Below are positions 8,454 to 18,426 of a stretch of 64,000 nucleotides of DNA, in pieces. The position numbers and the translations under genes are program-made. This DNA comes from Pediococcus cellicola (lineage in GTDB: Bacteria > Bacillota > Bacilli > Lactobacillales > Lactobacillaceae): NCBI RefSeq assembly GCF_001438655.1, contig NZ_JQBR01000003.1, positions 124,001 to 188,000 on the forward strand, written 5' to 3'. The notes below the pieces were generated by a model, which had not been told where the DNA came from, did not search any database, and was given only the letters and a program-made list of their open reading frames with translations. Position 1 is the stretch's first letter. Each line of letters starts with the position of its first letter.

Positions 8454-9641
8454 ATGTCATACTTAATTGCATTTGTTTGTGTCATGCTTTTCATGTTAAT
8501 TGGTGAATGGGTTTCCAGCCTTACCAAAGCATTTATCCCATCTGTTTTCGTGACTGCGGTCTTATTCGTCATTGGTTTTTGGACAATTCTTCCCAAAAAT
8601 GTTGTTTCTCAAGCTTCTTTTGACACTCCGTTTGTGGGTGTTTGTATTTCCATTTTACTCGTTCACTTAGGAACCCTGATGAACCTGAAAGAATTAATTG
8701 CTCAATGGAAAGCAGTATGTATTGCTTTATTGGGTGTTTTAGGAACTTTGATTTTAACCTTAATTGTGGGATCAGTTATTTTCGATTGGCACACGGTCGT
8801 TGCCGCTATTCCGCCATTAACTGGTGGTCTAGTTGCTGCTCTTTTAATGACGAATGGTTTAAAAGCTGCTGGTATTACCACGCTAGTTGCTTTGCCAGTC
8901 TCAATGTATGTTATCCATTCTGTCATTGGCTACCCCTTAACTGCTGTCATGTTAAAAAAAGAAGGGCACCGTTTAGTCACTGGTCTTCGTGATGGCACTT
9001 TAAAAGCTAAAGAAGACGCCCCAAAAATGACTAAAAAAGCCGTCGCAGCACAACCTAAGCAACGCATTTTCAATCTTCCTGATGAATATCAAACACCAGC
9101 TTTCATTCTTGTTAGAATCGCCCTTGTTGCCCTCTTTAGCAATTGGGTGGCGGGCCTCCTTAACAATGCCATCAACGCAAATGTGGTTTGTTTGATTTTT
9201 GGAGTCGTTGCGCATCAGCTTGGCTTCTTGGAAGACAATGCTTTGAACCAAGCCGGTGTCTTCAACTGGTTAATGTATGGTTTATTAGCCTATGTCTTTG
9301 CACAATTGAGTTTAACAACACCACAAATTATGGGTGGTATTGTAGTTCAAATTATTGTATTAATTGCACTTGGCATTTTAGGAATGTTCATTGCTTCATC
9401 CGTATTGGCAAAACCATTTGGCATGACTCGTGAAATGGCCTTTGCCTGTTCACTCACTGCTTTATTTGGTTTTCCAGCTGATTATATTCTAACAACCGAA
9501 ATTTGCCATAGCGTAGCTGAAAATGAGCAGGAAGAAGAATTTTTGACAGAAAATATGTTACCAAAAATGTTAGTTGGCGGCTTTGCTACTGTGTCAATTG
9601 CGTCAGTCATCATTGCATCAATTTTCTTGAAATTAATTTAA
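8454..9641 (+). CDS. Unrecognised polytopic membrane protein, probable permease
   Basis: 395 aa with about ten hydrophobic spans and a central hydrophilic loop around residues 175-210 rich in Lys. I do not recognise the family with confidence. The GGLVAALLMTNGLKAAG stretch and overall layout resemble anion or amino-acid symporters such as the GltS group, but this is weak. Start ATG follows TGGAGG at 8 nt. Placement opposite two amidohydrolases suggests it imports their substrate (inference). Confidence 0.7.
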   Translation: MSYLIAFVCVMLFMLIGEWVSSLTKAFIPSVFVTAVLFVIGFWTILPKNVVSQASFDTPFVGVCISILLVHLGTLMNLKELIAQWKAVCIALLGVLGTLILTLIVGSVIFDWHTVVAAIPPLTGGLVAALLMTNGLKAAGITTLVALPVSMYVIHSVIGYPLTAVMLKKEGHRLVTGLRDGTLKAKEDAPKMTKKAVAAQPKQRIFNLPDEYQTPAFILVRIALVALFSNWVAGLLNNAINANVVCLIFGVVAHQLGFLEDNALNQAGVFNWLMYGLLAYVFAQLSLTTPQIMGGIVVQIIVLIALGILGMFIASSVLAKPFGMTREMAFACSLTALFGFPADYILTTEICHSVAENEQEEEFLTENMLPKMLVGGFATVSIASVIIASIFLKLI

Positions 9642-9644
9642 ACT

Positions 9645-9692
9645 AAAAAAAATAGTTATGAATTCACAATAGAATTCATAACTATTTTTTAT
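9645..9692. terminator. Bidirectional terminator
   Basis: AAAAATAGTTATGAATTC pairs perfectly with GAATTCATAACTATTTTT around a six-base loop. It closes both the permease gene and the rhamnose operon. Confidence 0.92.
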
Positions 9693-10378
9693 TTGATAAC
9701 ATGCAAACCATAATGTTTTAAGTTTAAAAATACGTGTTTATCAAAGAAACCAATGAACGTACCTTGAAAAAATAAGCAAATTAATGTACCGATGTTAACC
9801 GCCCACAGATGTTTTGTCATAACAAACGTAATAAGCATAATGATAACAGGTGGAATGTAGTGAATCATCTGAGCAAGAGTTGCATTTCCATTCATATATT
9901 TAAATCGAATGATCTGCATAAAATCATCGTTGGGATGCAGTATGATGTTAGCTCTTTGATAAATGGATGTTGCCAATGCCACACACAAGATACCAAAGAC
10001 ATCAGTTATAATCCGCACACTCAAAGGCAATTGATTTATGCCTGTTTTACTTATTACCTGTGTAAATAATTGAATCAAGTAACTAAACGGAAAGGTGAAT
10101 AACAAATTCCCAATTATTCTTTTCCAATTAAATTGCTGAATAAGCAACGCATTCATTAAGACGACAACAACTCCACAAAGGAATAGCGTAGCTCTCAAAC
10201 TAAGTGGCCACATATGATACAGATTCACTGCAGATGCGGTCCAAACGGCACTTCCTAAGTTCATCACAATAGTAATTGAATGGCCCGTTGCATTTATGAG
10301 TAATGACAAGCCAAGAAAGGACCATCTTTTACCCCAATCATTATTTTCTAGTGTGGTATTCCTTTCCAAAGCACGCAC
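9689..10378 (-). CDS. YczE/YitT-like integral membrane protein
   Basis: 229 aa, about five membrane spans. The segment MNLGSAVWTASAVNLY resembles the conserved GSAPWxAL block of YczE-type proteins. Function unknown; in lactobacilli such proteins occur beside many sugar operons. It is the last gene of the rhamnose operon, 28 nt after rhaD. Start is GTG at 10378 with only a weak ribosome site, so the exact N terminus is uncertain. Confidence 0.7.
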   Translation of the reverse strand: MRALERNTTLENNDWGKRWSFLGLSLLINATGHSITIVMNLGSAVWTASAVNLYHMWPLSLRATLFLCGVVVVLMNALLIQQFNWKRIIGNLLFTFPFSYLIQLFTQVISKTGINQLPLSVRIITDVFGILCVALATSIYQRANIILHPNDDFMQIIRFKYMNGNATLAQMIHYIPPVIIMLITFVMTKHLWAVNIGTLICLFFQGTFIGFFDKHVFLNLKHYGLHVIK

Positions 10379-10406
10379 TTTATCACTTAACTTTCATTAT
10401 TAGAGT

Positions 10407-11249
10407 TTAGTTTGTTACAGCTACTTTTTCAGGCTTTAAGAACTCTGGATTTGGCTTCAAATCGAAGCGGTGGCAAAGATCATGAAGGTCTTTATCAGTA
10501 ATACTCTGTAAAATTTCGCCACCTTGTGATTGAATCGTTGTATAAATCAAGGCCGATTTTTCAACAGTTTCGACCAGACCATAAGTTTCATCTAACGAAT
10601 CACCTGCAGCAAAAACGCCATGATGCGGCCAAACAACAACTCTAAAGTTCTGCATCTTTTCAGCTGTTGCTCGTCCAATAGCTGTTGTACCTGGACACAT
10701 ATAAGGAATAACACCAATACCTTCTGGAAAGACAACGATTGATTCAGGATGCATCTTCCATAATGTTCGACTAAAATGTTTAGAATTTAGCGGATTAGTA
10801 AAGCTCATTGCTACAAGATTCGTAGGATGGCAATGCATAATGACACGTTGATCTGGATCTTTCTTCAATCGTTCGATATGACTCATCAAATGTGATGGAA
10901 ATTCACTAGTAGGCTGCCCTCCGTCATTAAAACCCCACATCAAGTCAACACTGTTTCCTTCATCGGTAATCCGAATAAGACCTAAATCACGTTCTGGAAA
11001 TTCAATAATATTCTTAAAATAACGTCCAGTACCCGTAACTAAGTAATATTTTCCAGCCAATTCACTAGCATCAAAATCAATTGGAATATTGCGTAATACT
11101 TTATCCGTGCCAGCAAATTGTGAGACTTCTTCTTTGGTTAAACGCAAGCTGACGTTTCCACCATTGCGTTCATCCCAGCCATGACGATATAAATTATTCG
11201 TTGTTTGTGCCATTTCGTGTACATATTTAGATTCAATAAAGTCTTTCAT
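10407..11249 (-). CDS. rhaD: L-rhamnulose-1-phosphate aldolase
   Basis: 280-aa class II aldolase splitting L-rhamnulose 1-phosphate into dihydroxyacetone phosphate and L-lactaldehyde. Zinc-ligand motifs MHCHPTN and [12 protein letters not shown] are present, with the GGNVSLR loop that binds phosphate near the N terminus. Length fits the family (about 275). Start ATG at 11249 with GGAAG upstream. It lies 47 nt behind rhaA within the operon. Confidence 0.95.
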   Translation of the reverse strand: MKDFIESKYVHEMAQTTNNLYRHGWDERNGGNVSLRLTKEEVSQFAGTDKVLRNIPIDFDASELAGKYYLVTGTGRYFKNIIEFPERDLGLIRITDEGNSVDLMWGFNDGGQPTSEFPSHLMSHIERLKKDPDQRVIMHCHPTNLVAMSFTNPLNSKHFSRTLWKMHPESIVVFPEGIGVIPYMCPGTTAIGRATAEKMQNFRVVVWPHHGVFAAGDSLDETYGLVETVEKSALIYTTIQSQGGEILQSITDKDLHDLCHRFDLKPNPEFLKPEKVAVTN

Positions 11250-11296
11250 GTCTTCCGCCTCTTAAAATTATTTTTTGTTTGTTAAATCAGTAAAAA

Positions 11297-12571
11297 TTAT
11301 TTTTCATCACGAGGAAACTGAACTTTTTGTTCATAATCATGAATATTGTTAAGCCAATCAGTACCAACTGGCGTATCATTCTTCAAGCAGAATTCATCCC
11401 AAACAGCACCGAATGGATATGATTTCAACTCTTCAGTAACAGCTAATCGTTTTGTGAAATCGAAGTTCAATTCAGCCTTCTTCAAGTCATCAATTGGTGC
11501 CAACATAGCTTGTAATAACGCTTTCTGGGTAGCACGTGCACCAATAACCCAAGCAGCAACACGATTAATAGTGGCATCGAAGAAATCAAGTCCGATATTC
11601 GTACGACTTAATTCGTTATCACGAACTAAGGAACGCGTAATTCTAGTTAAAGCGTCATCAAAGATTACGACATGATCACTGTCCCAACGTACTGGACGAG
11701 AAACATGTAACATTAAGCCTTTCCCAAATGGTAAGAATGCCGAGAACTTATCTGAGACATCCTCTGTTGGATGCCAGTGTCCAGCATCAATGGTCCATAA
11801 CTTTCCTCGACTAATTGCATAATTGTTGTAGAACAAATGTGAGCCAACAGTGTATGATTCAATTCCAGTCCCAAATAACTTACCTTCAACAGATTCAATT
11901 GTGTTATTTTCGTCATATTTCTTTTCAAAAATAGTATCTAATGATTGAATCAAGCGTTCACGCGGTGACTGTTTATCAATCGGATTATCTTTGAAGCCAT
12001 CTGGAATCCAGAAATTATTAACGGAGCGTTGGCCAAGCTCTTTGCCAAAGTAATTAGAAATCTCTCGAGACTTTTTACCAACTTCAATCCAATAATCTCG
12101 GACAGATTTGTCTGGACTAGCTAAGGTGAAATTATTTTTAACCATTGGATGTGAGAAGAATGTTGGGTTCATATCAAGCCCTATTCCCTCTTCTTTAGCC
12201 CAATCAACCCAGTATTTAAAATCTTCAGGGCCAACTTCATTAAAGTCTTTCTTTTTATCTGTAACTGCATAAAGTGTGTGTAATTGAACTTTATGTTTAC
12301 CTGGAATTAAAGACAATGCTTCATGCAAGTCACCAGTTAATTGATCGGGTGTACGTGCGATACCAGGATAATTACCAGAAACACCAATTCCACCAGTTAA
12401 TTCTTGATTTGGATTTAAGAATCCATGGATATCATCGCCTTGCCAGCAATGAACTGAAAGTTTAACTTTCTTTAATTGTTCCATTGCTTTATCTGTATCA
12501 ACACCCAGCTCAGCGTAACGTTCCTTCGCTAATTGATATGCCTTTTCAACTTCTTCTGTTTTAGCCATCAT
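11297..12571 (-). CDS. rhaA: L-rhamnose isomerase
   Basis: 424-aa isomerase converting L-rhamnose to L-rhamnulose; length normal (about 420). Metal-site motifs include SVHCWQGDD, IDAGHWHPTED and RPVRWDSDHVV. Two adjacent ATG codons at 12571 and 12568 follow AGGAGG, so the first residue is ambiguous by one. It sits between rhaM and rhaD. Confidence 0.96.
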   Translation of the reverse strand: MMAKTEEVEKAYQLAKERYAELGVDTDKAMEQLKKVKLSVHCWQGDDIHGFLNPNQELTGGIGVSGNYPGIARTPDQLTGDLHEALSLIPGKHKVQLHTLYAVTDKKKDFNEVGPEDFKYWVDWAKEEGIGLDMNPTFFSHPMVKNNFTLASPDKSVRDYWIEVGKKSREISNYFGKELGQRSVNNFWIPDGFKDNPIDKQSPRERLIQSLDTIFEKKYDENNTIESVEGKLFGTGIESYTVGSHLFYNNYAISRGKLWTIDAGHWHPTEDVSDKFSAFLPFGKGLMLHVSRPVRWDSDHVVIFDDALTRITRSLVRDNELSRTNIGLDFFDATINRVAAWVIGARATQKALLQAMLAPIDDLKKAELNFDFTKRLAVTEELKSYPFGAVWDEFCLKNDTPVGTDWLNNIHDYEQKVQFPRDEK

Positions 12572-12587
12572 TGTTTCCTCCTAATTT

Positions 12588-12902
12588 TTAGTCTAAATGA
12601 AAAACTTCCTTAAGATCTGTTGTGACAGGACTATTGTCTGGATTAGTATCCATTAATGGTTCCATATATTTCCACCATTTTTTGCAAATATCAGTGTCAG
12701 CAATTCTGTTATACGTCTCCACACTTGGCACTTCCAAGTAGGCAAACGTTTGACCCGTTTTCTTATTTAAAAAAATTGAATAATTCGATGCGCCATATTC
12801 GTGCAAAGCTAATTTCATTTGTGGCCATAATTCCGAATGTCTCTTTTGATATTCTTTGTAGGCATCCTTATGCAAATACATAACTTGTCCCAGTCTAACC
12901 AC
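12588..12902 (-). CDS. rhaM: L-rhamnose mutarotase
   Basis: 104-aa enzyme interconverting alpha and beta anomers of L-rhamnose so that the isomerase gets its preferred form. Family motifs seen: LHKDAYKEYQKRHSELWPQM with the catalytic His, SNYSIFL, and the C-terminal WWKYMEPLMDTNPDN. Start is GTG at 12902, directly abutting the rhaB stop (TAAGTG); its ribosome site AAGGAG lies inside the last codons of rhaB, which implies translational coupling. Confidence 0.94.
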   Translation of the reverse strand: MVRLGQVMYLHKDAYKEYQKRHSELWPQMKLALHEYGASNYSIFLNKKTGQTFAYLEVPSVETYNRIADTDICKKWWKYMEPLMDTNPDNSPVTTDLKEVFHLD

Positions 12903-14369
12903 TTATACCATCTCCTTCACAGGATTTTGAATAAATTTTTGATACTGTTTCAAAATGTTGCCAAATTTATTTGTTTCTGGTTGATACTTCTTCAAATCAA
13001 ATGATTTAGCAATCAGTCGACGCCCCGCATGAACATTTTCAACTTCATCAGAAGCAATCATTTGCACCATAATGTTTCCAATCGCAGTGGCCTCTCCTGG
13101 ACCCGCAACAACCTTAACATTGGCTAAAGTACTGGTTAACTGATTCATTAACCCAACATTGCTACCGCCACCGACAATGTTCAATGTATCAATGTGATAA
13201 CCAAGAATTTCGTCTAGCTTTGATAACTCATTTGCATAGAATAATGAAAGATTTGAATAAATTGCTTGAAAGAGCTCACCAGGTGTCTCTGGTACTTTCT
13301 GATTAGTTTCCTTGCAATAGCTTTGCAGTTCATTAATCATATTTTCTGGATTTACGAACCGCTCATCGTTAATATCGATAAACTGTTCAAAGGGTTTTAC
13401 TTTTTCTGCCATATCAGCTAAGTCATCAAAGCTATATTCATCACCTAATTCATGTCGCACACATTGTGCAATCCAAAGTCCCATAATATTCTTCAAAAAT
13501 CGATATGTGCCATATGCTCCCCACTCATTAGTGTAATTTTCATGAAAAGCCTGAAGCCCATTTTCTGGAACGTTCAACTCCGATCCTAGCAAAGACCACG
13601 TACCAGAGCTCAAAAACGCCCAACGATCACCTACTCCAGGAGTTCCTACAACTGCAGATGCCGTATCATGTGTGGCAACCGTAATGACTTCAACATTTGG
13701 AATATCATACTTTTGATGCCAGTGATAACTCACATTACCAAGCACGGTTCCAGATTCAACCAAATGTGGAAATTGCTCTTCAGAAACGTTGACTTCTGCA
13801 AGTAAATCTTTATCAAATAGTCCAACTCGTAAATTCAACATTTGCGTGGTTGATGCGTTTGTGACCTCTGTAACAGCATTGCCTGTCAGTACATAACCAA
13901 TGTAATCAGGAATCATCATGATCTTGTCAGCTTTGGCAAGTAACCCACGGTTTTCTGTATATAACTGATACAACGTGTTAAAATCTTGAAACTGGATACC
14001 CGTTTTTTCATAGATATATTCTTTTGGCAGTTGGCTCGTTAATTTTTGAATCGCATTATGCGTCCGTTTATCTCGATAGCTGATTGGGTCTTCTAATTTT
14101 TTGCCATCCATACCAACCAGCACATAATCAACAGCCCAAGTATCAATTCCTAGCTTCACATCATTGATACCCATTTGCTTAACTTTCTCTAAGCCTTTAA
14201 AAATTTCATGAATTAAATGATCAATATTCCAGCGATCATGTCCATCTTCTTTAGAAAAACCATTTTTAAATCGATAAACTTCCTTTAACGAAAGACGGCC
14301 ATTTTCTTGCTCACCAAGCATTAAACGTCCACTTGACGCCCCAATATCAACAGCAATATATGCTTTCAT
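12903..14369 (-). CDS. rhaB: Rhamnulokinase
   Basis: 488-aa FGGY-family sugar kinase phosphorylating L-rhamnulose. Motifs: [17 protein letters not shown] at the N terminus (phosphate 1 loop), [20 protein letters not shown] and [14 protein letters not shown] (adenosine region). Length fits rhamnulokinases. Start ATG abuts the stop of the MFS gene (TAAATG), with AGGAGG inside the 3' end of that gene, so the pair is translationally coupled. Confidence 0.95.
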   Translation of the reverse strand: MKAYIAVDIGASSGRLMLGEQENGRLSLKEVYRFKNGFSKEDGHDRWNIDHLIHEIFKGLEKVKQMGINDVKLGIDTWAVDYVLVGMDGKKLEDPISYRDKRTHNAIQKLTSQLPKEYIYEKTGIQFQDFNTLYQLYTENRGLLAKADKIMMIPDYIGYVLTGNAVTEVTNASTTQMLNLRVGLFDKDLLAEVNVSEEQFPHLVESGTVLGNVSYHWHQKYDIPNVEVITVATHDTASAVVGTPGVGDRWAFLSSGTWSLLGSELNVPENGLQAFHENYTNEWGAYGTYRFLKNIMGLWIAQCVRHELGDEYSFDDLADMAEKVKPFEQFIDINDERFVNPENMINELQSYCKETNQKVPETPGELFQAIYSNLSLFYANELSKLDEILGYHIDTLNIVGGGSNVGLMNQLTSTLANVKVVAGPGEATAIGNIMVQMIASDEVENVHAGRRLIAKSFDLKKYQPETNKFGNILKQYQKFIQNPVKEMV

Positions 14370-15719
14370 TTACTTTGCACCTCCTGTTAAATGAACTCCT
14401 GTAGAACCAGATTTTCTGTTTGGTGACTTTGTATTCTTAACCACTTTTTCCCTTGTAACTTGTTTGCTATAACGCTCCCTAGTAATTTCATCCAGTGTTT
14501 TCCCACGAGTTTGCGGTGTCCAAATAGTGCCAATTACTAAGGAAATGATTAATAACACAATCATGAAAGTTCCGGCTGCTTTGAATCCCATATTTGTCAA
14601 AATTGTTGGGAAAATTATGGACCAAATGCCTGCTGACAAGCGAACCACAAAAAACATAACGCCTTGTGAACCGGCACGATATTTAGTTGGAAAAAGTTCT
14701 GTAGCCCAAAGTGCGTACCAAGCTTGCGCGCCAATTCCTGCTGAGATTCCCCAAACTGTGACGAAAACCCATAAGCTTACCCAATTCATACCTGCGTAGC
14801 TTAGGACAATCCAAGAAGCAACCGCCATCGCAGACCCAACAAAAAAGAATATCCGATGATTTGCGCGATCCCCATATTGAGCAAAACCGAAATAAGTAGC
14901 TAATGCTGTAAAGATCCACAAAACTGCTTGTAACAGATTAGCTTCCATATTGCTTAAGCCGCCAGCCGTTTCGTATACATATGGCATAAAGAATCCCATT
15001 GCTCCGGCAACCAAATTCCAGAACATGTAAACACCAATCAAAAATAGTAAGGTTTTAATATTAACAGCATTTGAAAAAAGATCTCTGTAAGGATGTGGTT
15101 TTTCATTGGTCGCTTTTTCACGAGCCTTTTGATCAACCCAAGCCTGTGACTCATGTAATTTGCTTTGTAATCTCCAGCCAATAAACGCAATTATCGTTAA
15201 TAAGCCGAAAATAATTCGATTTCCAATTAATCCAATCGGTGCTAGTAAAGTACCTGCGATAAAGATTAATGCTGGTCCTAATGACCAAGCAAATTGAGAA
15301 ATTCCAATATTCTTTGCTCGATTAGTTGACTGAGAGGTTTCAGAAATATAAGTCCATGAAGCTGGAACACCGGCTCCCACAGCAACGCCTGTTACCAAAA
15401 ATCCTAACAGCAGCATTGGAAAATTAAATGAGAGTGCCACAATTATCGTTCCAAGCATGTAGACTAACATATCATAGGTATAAATAACCTTTCGGCCATA
15501 TTTATCCGATAAATGTCCTCCAATTAATGCACCTACAGCTGCACCAAATGCATTTGCACTTAGAGCTCCTAGTAGACCTACTTGAAAACTTGAAAGGCCT
15601 AGAGCCTTAGTCCATAAGGTCAATCCACTAGCTCCTGCTACAATTGAGCCAGAATCTAAAAAATTCGTAATTGAAACGGCAATTGTTGATTTAATAGATC
15701 CTGTTTTACTTTCACTCAT
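14370..15719 (-). CDS. MFS sugar permease, probable L-rhamnose transporter
   Basis: 449-aa 12-TM MFS protein, first gene of the rhamnose operon. Motif A reads GGHLSDKYGRKVIY between spans 2 and 3; the C-terminal tail (about 35 aa) is basic and hydrophilic. Position ahead of rhaB-rhaM-rhaA-rhaD makes L-rhamnose the likely substrate. Start ATG at 15719 follows GGAGGG at 8 nt. Confidence 0.88.
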   Translation of the reverse strand: MSESKTGSIKSTIAVSITNFLDSGSIVAGASGLTLWTKALGLSSFQVGLLGALSANAFGAAVGALIGGHLSDKYGRKVIYTYDMLVYMLGTIIVALSFNFPMLLLGFLVTGVAVGAGVPASWTYISETSQSTNRAKNIGISQFAWSLGPALIFIAGTLLAPIGLIGNRIIFGLLTIIAFIGWRLQSKLHESQAWVDQKAREKATNEKPHPYRDLFSNAVNIKTLLFLIGVYMFWNLVAGAMGFFMPYVYETAGGLSNMEANLLQAVLWIFTALATYFGFAQYGDRANHRIFFFVGSAMAVASWIVLSYAGMNWVSLWVFVTVWGISAGIGAQAWYALWATELFPTKYRAGSQGVMFFVVRLSAGIWSIIFPTILTNMGFKAAGTFMIVLLIISLVIGTIWTPQTRGKTLDEITRERYSKQVTREKVVKNTKSPNRKSGSTGVHLTGGAK

Positions 15720-15845
15720 GACATGTGCCCTCCTTATTTAGTAAACGGTTTCAATTGATTACAAGGACATTGTAACCGCTTACTTAATGATCCAACAATG
15801 TCAAATACATGCTTTTGGAGTATCATATTTACAGGAGGATTTTTT
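15720..15845. promoter_or_regulatory. Divergent rhamnose control region with two cre-like sites
   Basis: Shared upstream region of the rhamnose operon and its AraC regulator. Two sequences match the CcpA cre consensus TGWAANCGNTNWCA at 13 of 14 positions: AGTAAACGGTTTCA at 15740-15753 and TGTAACCGCTTACT at 15771-15784. The first lies only 20 bp from the permease start codon. Together with the AraC gene this predicts rhamnose induction plus catabolite repression. Confidence 0.75.
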
Positions 15846-16835
15846 ATGAACACACGAGTACTCAATATTCTTAAAAATATTACGTCACTAGAATTACAAC
15901 AGAAAAAATCTCACAAGTTTTGTGAAGATCTACCTTCAAAGGCGATTAACGCTAATTTATCAAAACAGGCAAATACAAGGGTGCTAAATAATTTTTTCTT
16001 TCGCAATCGTGATATCTATATAAGCAAACACAATCGCTTTGCCGATTATCCTAATCACACGCACACCTTTTTAGAAATGAATTACATGCTGCATGGTAGT
16101 GCCACGGAAATTGTTGACGGCAAAGAGTTAATTTTAAACGCGGGAGATCTACTATTACTCGATATTGGGTCAAAACATGCTATCAAAGCGTTAGGCGAAG
16201 ATGACATTCTCATAAACATACTTTTTCGTGAACAAACTATTAGTATCAATTTTTTAAGTGATTTGATGCGTAATAATAGTGTCTTATACGATTTCTTACT
16301 CAGTCACACTGTAAGTAATACGTCATCTCAAAAAGATTTTCTGCTTTTTCCCAAGAAACACGGAAGTGAGATCAAAGAAACGATTGAACACATTATTGAC
16401 GAATATTTCTTAAAGCGAGATTTCTCAAATTCCATTATTAAATCTTATCTTTCAATTTTGCTCACTCAATTAGTCCGGGAATACCCGCTTTCAAACAATA
16501 AGCATTCAAGTAAACAGCAGAAACTAATTATTGAAATATTAAAAACAGTCTCTGAAAAATACAAAACTATTACGCTCCAACAACTAGCCGATCACTATAG
16601 TTACAGCGAAAATTATTTGAGTAATTTATTTAAACGAGAAGCTGGAAAAACATTTAGCGAAATTTTAACTCAAGAACGCTTAATTCAAGCTCATAATCTG
16701 ATTTCTTCAACAACTATGCCTGTCACAATTGTCATGGAACAAGTGGGCATCTCGAATAAGACCTTCTTTTATAAGAAGTACAAACAGTTTTATCACTCAA
16801 CTCCTGGAAAAGACCGAGAAACCTTAGATATCTAA
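15846..16835 (+). CDS. AraC-family regulator, probable rhamnose operon activator
   Basis: 329 aa: an N-terminal cupin sensor domain with PNHTHTFLEMNYML and ELILNAGDLLLLDIG, and a C-terminal double HTH with LADHYSYSENYLSNLFKREA. Role inferred from divergent position: rhamnose-responsive activation of the operon. The frame extends 16 codons upstream, but AGGAGG at 15833-15838 fixes the ATG at 15846. Followed by a hairpin. Confidence 0.9.
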   Translation: MNTRVLNILKNITSLELQQKKSHKFCEDLPSKAINANLSKQANTRVLNNFFFRNRDIYISKHNRFADYPNHTHTFLEMNYMLHGSATEIVDGKELILNAGDLLLLDIGSKHAIKALGEDDILINILFREQTISINFLSDLMRNNSVLYDFLLSHTVSNTSSQKDFLLFPKKHGSEIKETIEHIIDEYFLKRDFSNSIIKSYLSILLTQLVREYPLSNNKHSSKQQKLIIEILKTVSEKYKTITLQQLADHYSYSENYLSNLFKREAGKTFSEILTQERLIQAHNLISSTTMPVTIVMEQVGISNKTFFYKKYKQFYHSTPGKDRETLDI

Positions 16836-16837
16836 AA

Positions 16838-16884
16838 AATCTACGTAACCTATCGAATTTTTATTTGATAGATTACGTAGATTA
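16838..16884. terminator. Hairpin, likely terminator after AraC gene
   Basis: AATCTACGTAACCTATC pairs with GATAGATTACGTAGATT around a 12-base loop. The T tract is weak (ATTATTTAAT), so efficiency is uncertain. Confidence 0.6.
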
Positions 16885-16936
16885 TTTAATTGCATTTCTA
16901 AAATGAATACTCAAAATTCAAACCGCCAAATAACAG

Positions 16937-17734
16937 CTATCCAACTTGTCGGTGCCGATTTTTCAATACAAAATGTCTTAATAACTGATTGAACTCCTTC
17001 GGTAATTCTGCCATGATAACATGTCCACAATTATTCAGTTTGGCACCATAAACATTTTTATTCACTTGCGCTATTGCATCAACAAATTTCGCATCGTAGT
17101 ACGGGCTCTGAATAGCAGCAATTAAAAGTACAGGAATCTCACTAACGTTCAACGTTGATACCCAATCCTTAGTAAAATGCTTTTCTAAAAGTTCTATATT
17201 TCGGGAACGTTCAAAGGGATGTCGGTTTTTTTGTACTAACAGGCGGTCAAGAACATCCCGGTTGAGACCATGTAAGGTTTCTTTAATTCTAGGTTCACGA
17301 CTTGCCACCTGTTTGTAATTAGTTGCTGTGGCATTCATAAAACCAAATGGCCACGTCGCAGTATTCAACATTTTTGGAGTCTGATCCACACCGATAATAC
17401 CTGCCACCTGCCTGAATTTGGCAATGTAACCGTAGCAGATACTAGCACCCATAGAATGCCCCACCAAAATCGGTTTTTCAAGTTGCAGATACTGGATCAA
17501 CTCTCTTAAATCCAAAATCAATCTTGTGAACGAATCATTTTTCTTTACACGCTGTGAGGCACCTTGATTCCGATGATCGTACGTCACAACACGATATCCC
17601 ATTTCCAGTAAATACCGAACTTGCAGTGTCCAAATTTCCTTGTAGCCACCAAAGCCGGTCACAAAAACTACAGGATATCCTGTGCCCTGATCTGTATAAT
17701 CTAAACTGATACCATCCGAAGTTTTGAATTTCAT
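16937..17734 (-). CDS. Alpha/beta hydrolase
   Basis: 265-aa cytosolic serine hydrolase. Oxyanion region VFVTGFGG, nucleophile elbow GHSMGASIC, and a C-terminal His in NCGHVIMAE. Substrate unknown. A GTG five codons upstream lies inside the ribosome site AAAGGA, so the ATG at 17734 is used. A strong terminator separates it from the mdc operon, so it is probably a separate transcript rather than a malonate gene. Confidence 0.85.
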   Translation of the reverse strand: MKFKTSDGISLDYTDQGTGYPVVFVTGFGGYKEIWTLQVRYLLEMGYRVVTYDHRNQGASQRVKKNDSFTRLILDLRELIQYLQLEKPILVGHSMGASICYGYIAKFRQVAGIIGVDQTPKMLNTATWPFGFMNATATNYKQVASREPRIKETLHGLNRDVLDRLLVQKNRHPFERSRNIELLEKHFTKDWVSTLNVSEIPVLLIAAIQSPYYDAKFVDAIAQVNKNVYGAKLNNCGHVIMAELPKEFNQLLRHFVLKNRHRQVG

Positions 17735-17751
17735 AAAAGTTCCTTTCACTC

Positions 17752-17788
17752 CAAAAAGTGTCGTAACCCAAAGTTACGACACTTTTTG
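17752..17788 (-). terminator. Terminator of mdc operon
   Basis: AAAAAGTGTCGTAAC pairs perfectly with GTTACGACACTTTTT around a five-base loop, directly after mdcG. Confidence 0.93.
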
Positions 17789-17790
17789 AA

Positions 17791-18426
17791 TTATAGTTCT
17801 TGAATCGCTTGCCAAGGATCAGTTGCCAACTTTGGGCCACTGCTCGTCTTAATTAAGACCGTCTGACTTCTCGCATTCGCAAATTCTTCTAACGAAAAGC
17901 CGTTTTGACCAGTAACTACCTGCAAATCAATGTGCACACCAAACTGATTCAGTTTTGCGAGCAAAGTTTGGGCTTGAGTCACGCTTAGTTTTGCAAAATG
18001 CTTCACAATAATATCCAAATCACTGTTCACATTCACCATGTGCACACCACTTGCCAGTTCGTACTCACAACTACCCCCAATGCCCCACTCAAATGGCTCT
18101 AATATGGGAACAACTGCTGGCAATGCCTGGAAAACAGGTAATTGTTGTCGTATTTTTTCCACAAAAGTCCACTTTTGACTCTGAACCAGTTGAAAAGGTG
18201 AAATTTTTTGAGCCACATTTTTCTCGGCTATCACTGCAGCAGCCCGTTGTGCCTTCAAAAGGCCACGAATACCAACCGGAATTTGACCGTTAATCTGCGA
18301 GCCGCGGCGCACAACTACAAAAGGAGCTCGTAACAAAGAATCTTTAGCCCACTGTGGCAATTCAGCGAAGTTTACCAAATGTTGAACTTCATTTAACTTA
18401 ATTAAATCGTGTGGAAAGTAAGTCAT
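17791..18426 (-). CDS. mdcG: Malonate decarboxylase holo-ACP synthase (phosphoribosyl-dephospho-CoA transferase)
   Basis: 211-aa nucleotidyltransferase that attaches the 2'-(5''-triphosphoribosyl)-3'-dephospho-CoA prosthetic group to the MdcC acyl carrier. The nucleotidyltransferase signature VNSDLDIIV is present, as are an N-terminal PHDLIKL opening and VVRRGSQINGQIPVGIRG. The ATG at 18426 overlaps the mdcDE stop by one base (TAATG), giving coupled translation; a start five codons upstream is less likely. Last gene of the operon. Confidence 0.88.
   Translation of the reverse strand: MTYFPHDLIKLNEVQHLVNFAELPQWAKDSLLRAPFVVVRRGSQINGQIPVGIRGLLKAQRAAAVIAEKNVAQKISPFQLVQSQKWTFVEKIRQQLPVFQALPAVVPILEPFEWGIGGSCEYELASGVHMVNVNSDLDIIVKHFAKLSVTQAQTLLAKLNQFGVHIDLQVVTGQNGFSLEEFANARSQTVLIKTSSGPKLATDPWQAIQEL

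Noticed and set aside
16937-17734. Alpha/beta hydrolase as part of the malonate operon
   Set aside because: A perfect terminator between mdcG and this gene argues for a separate transcript.
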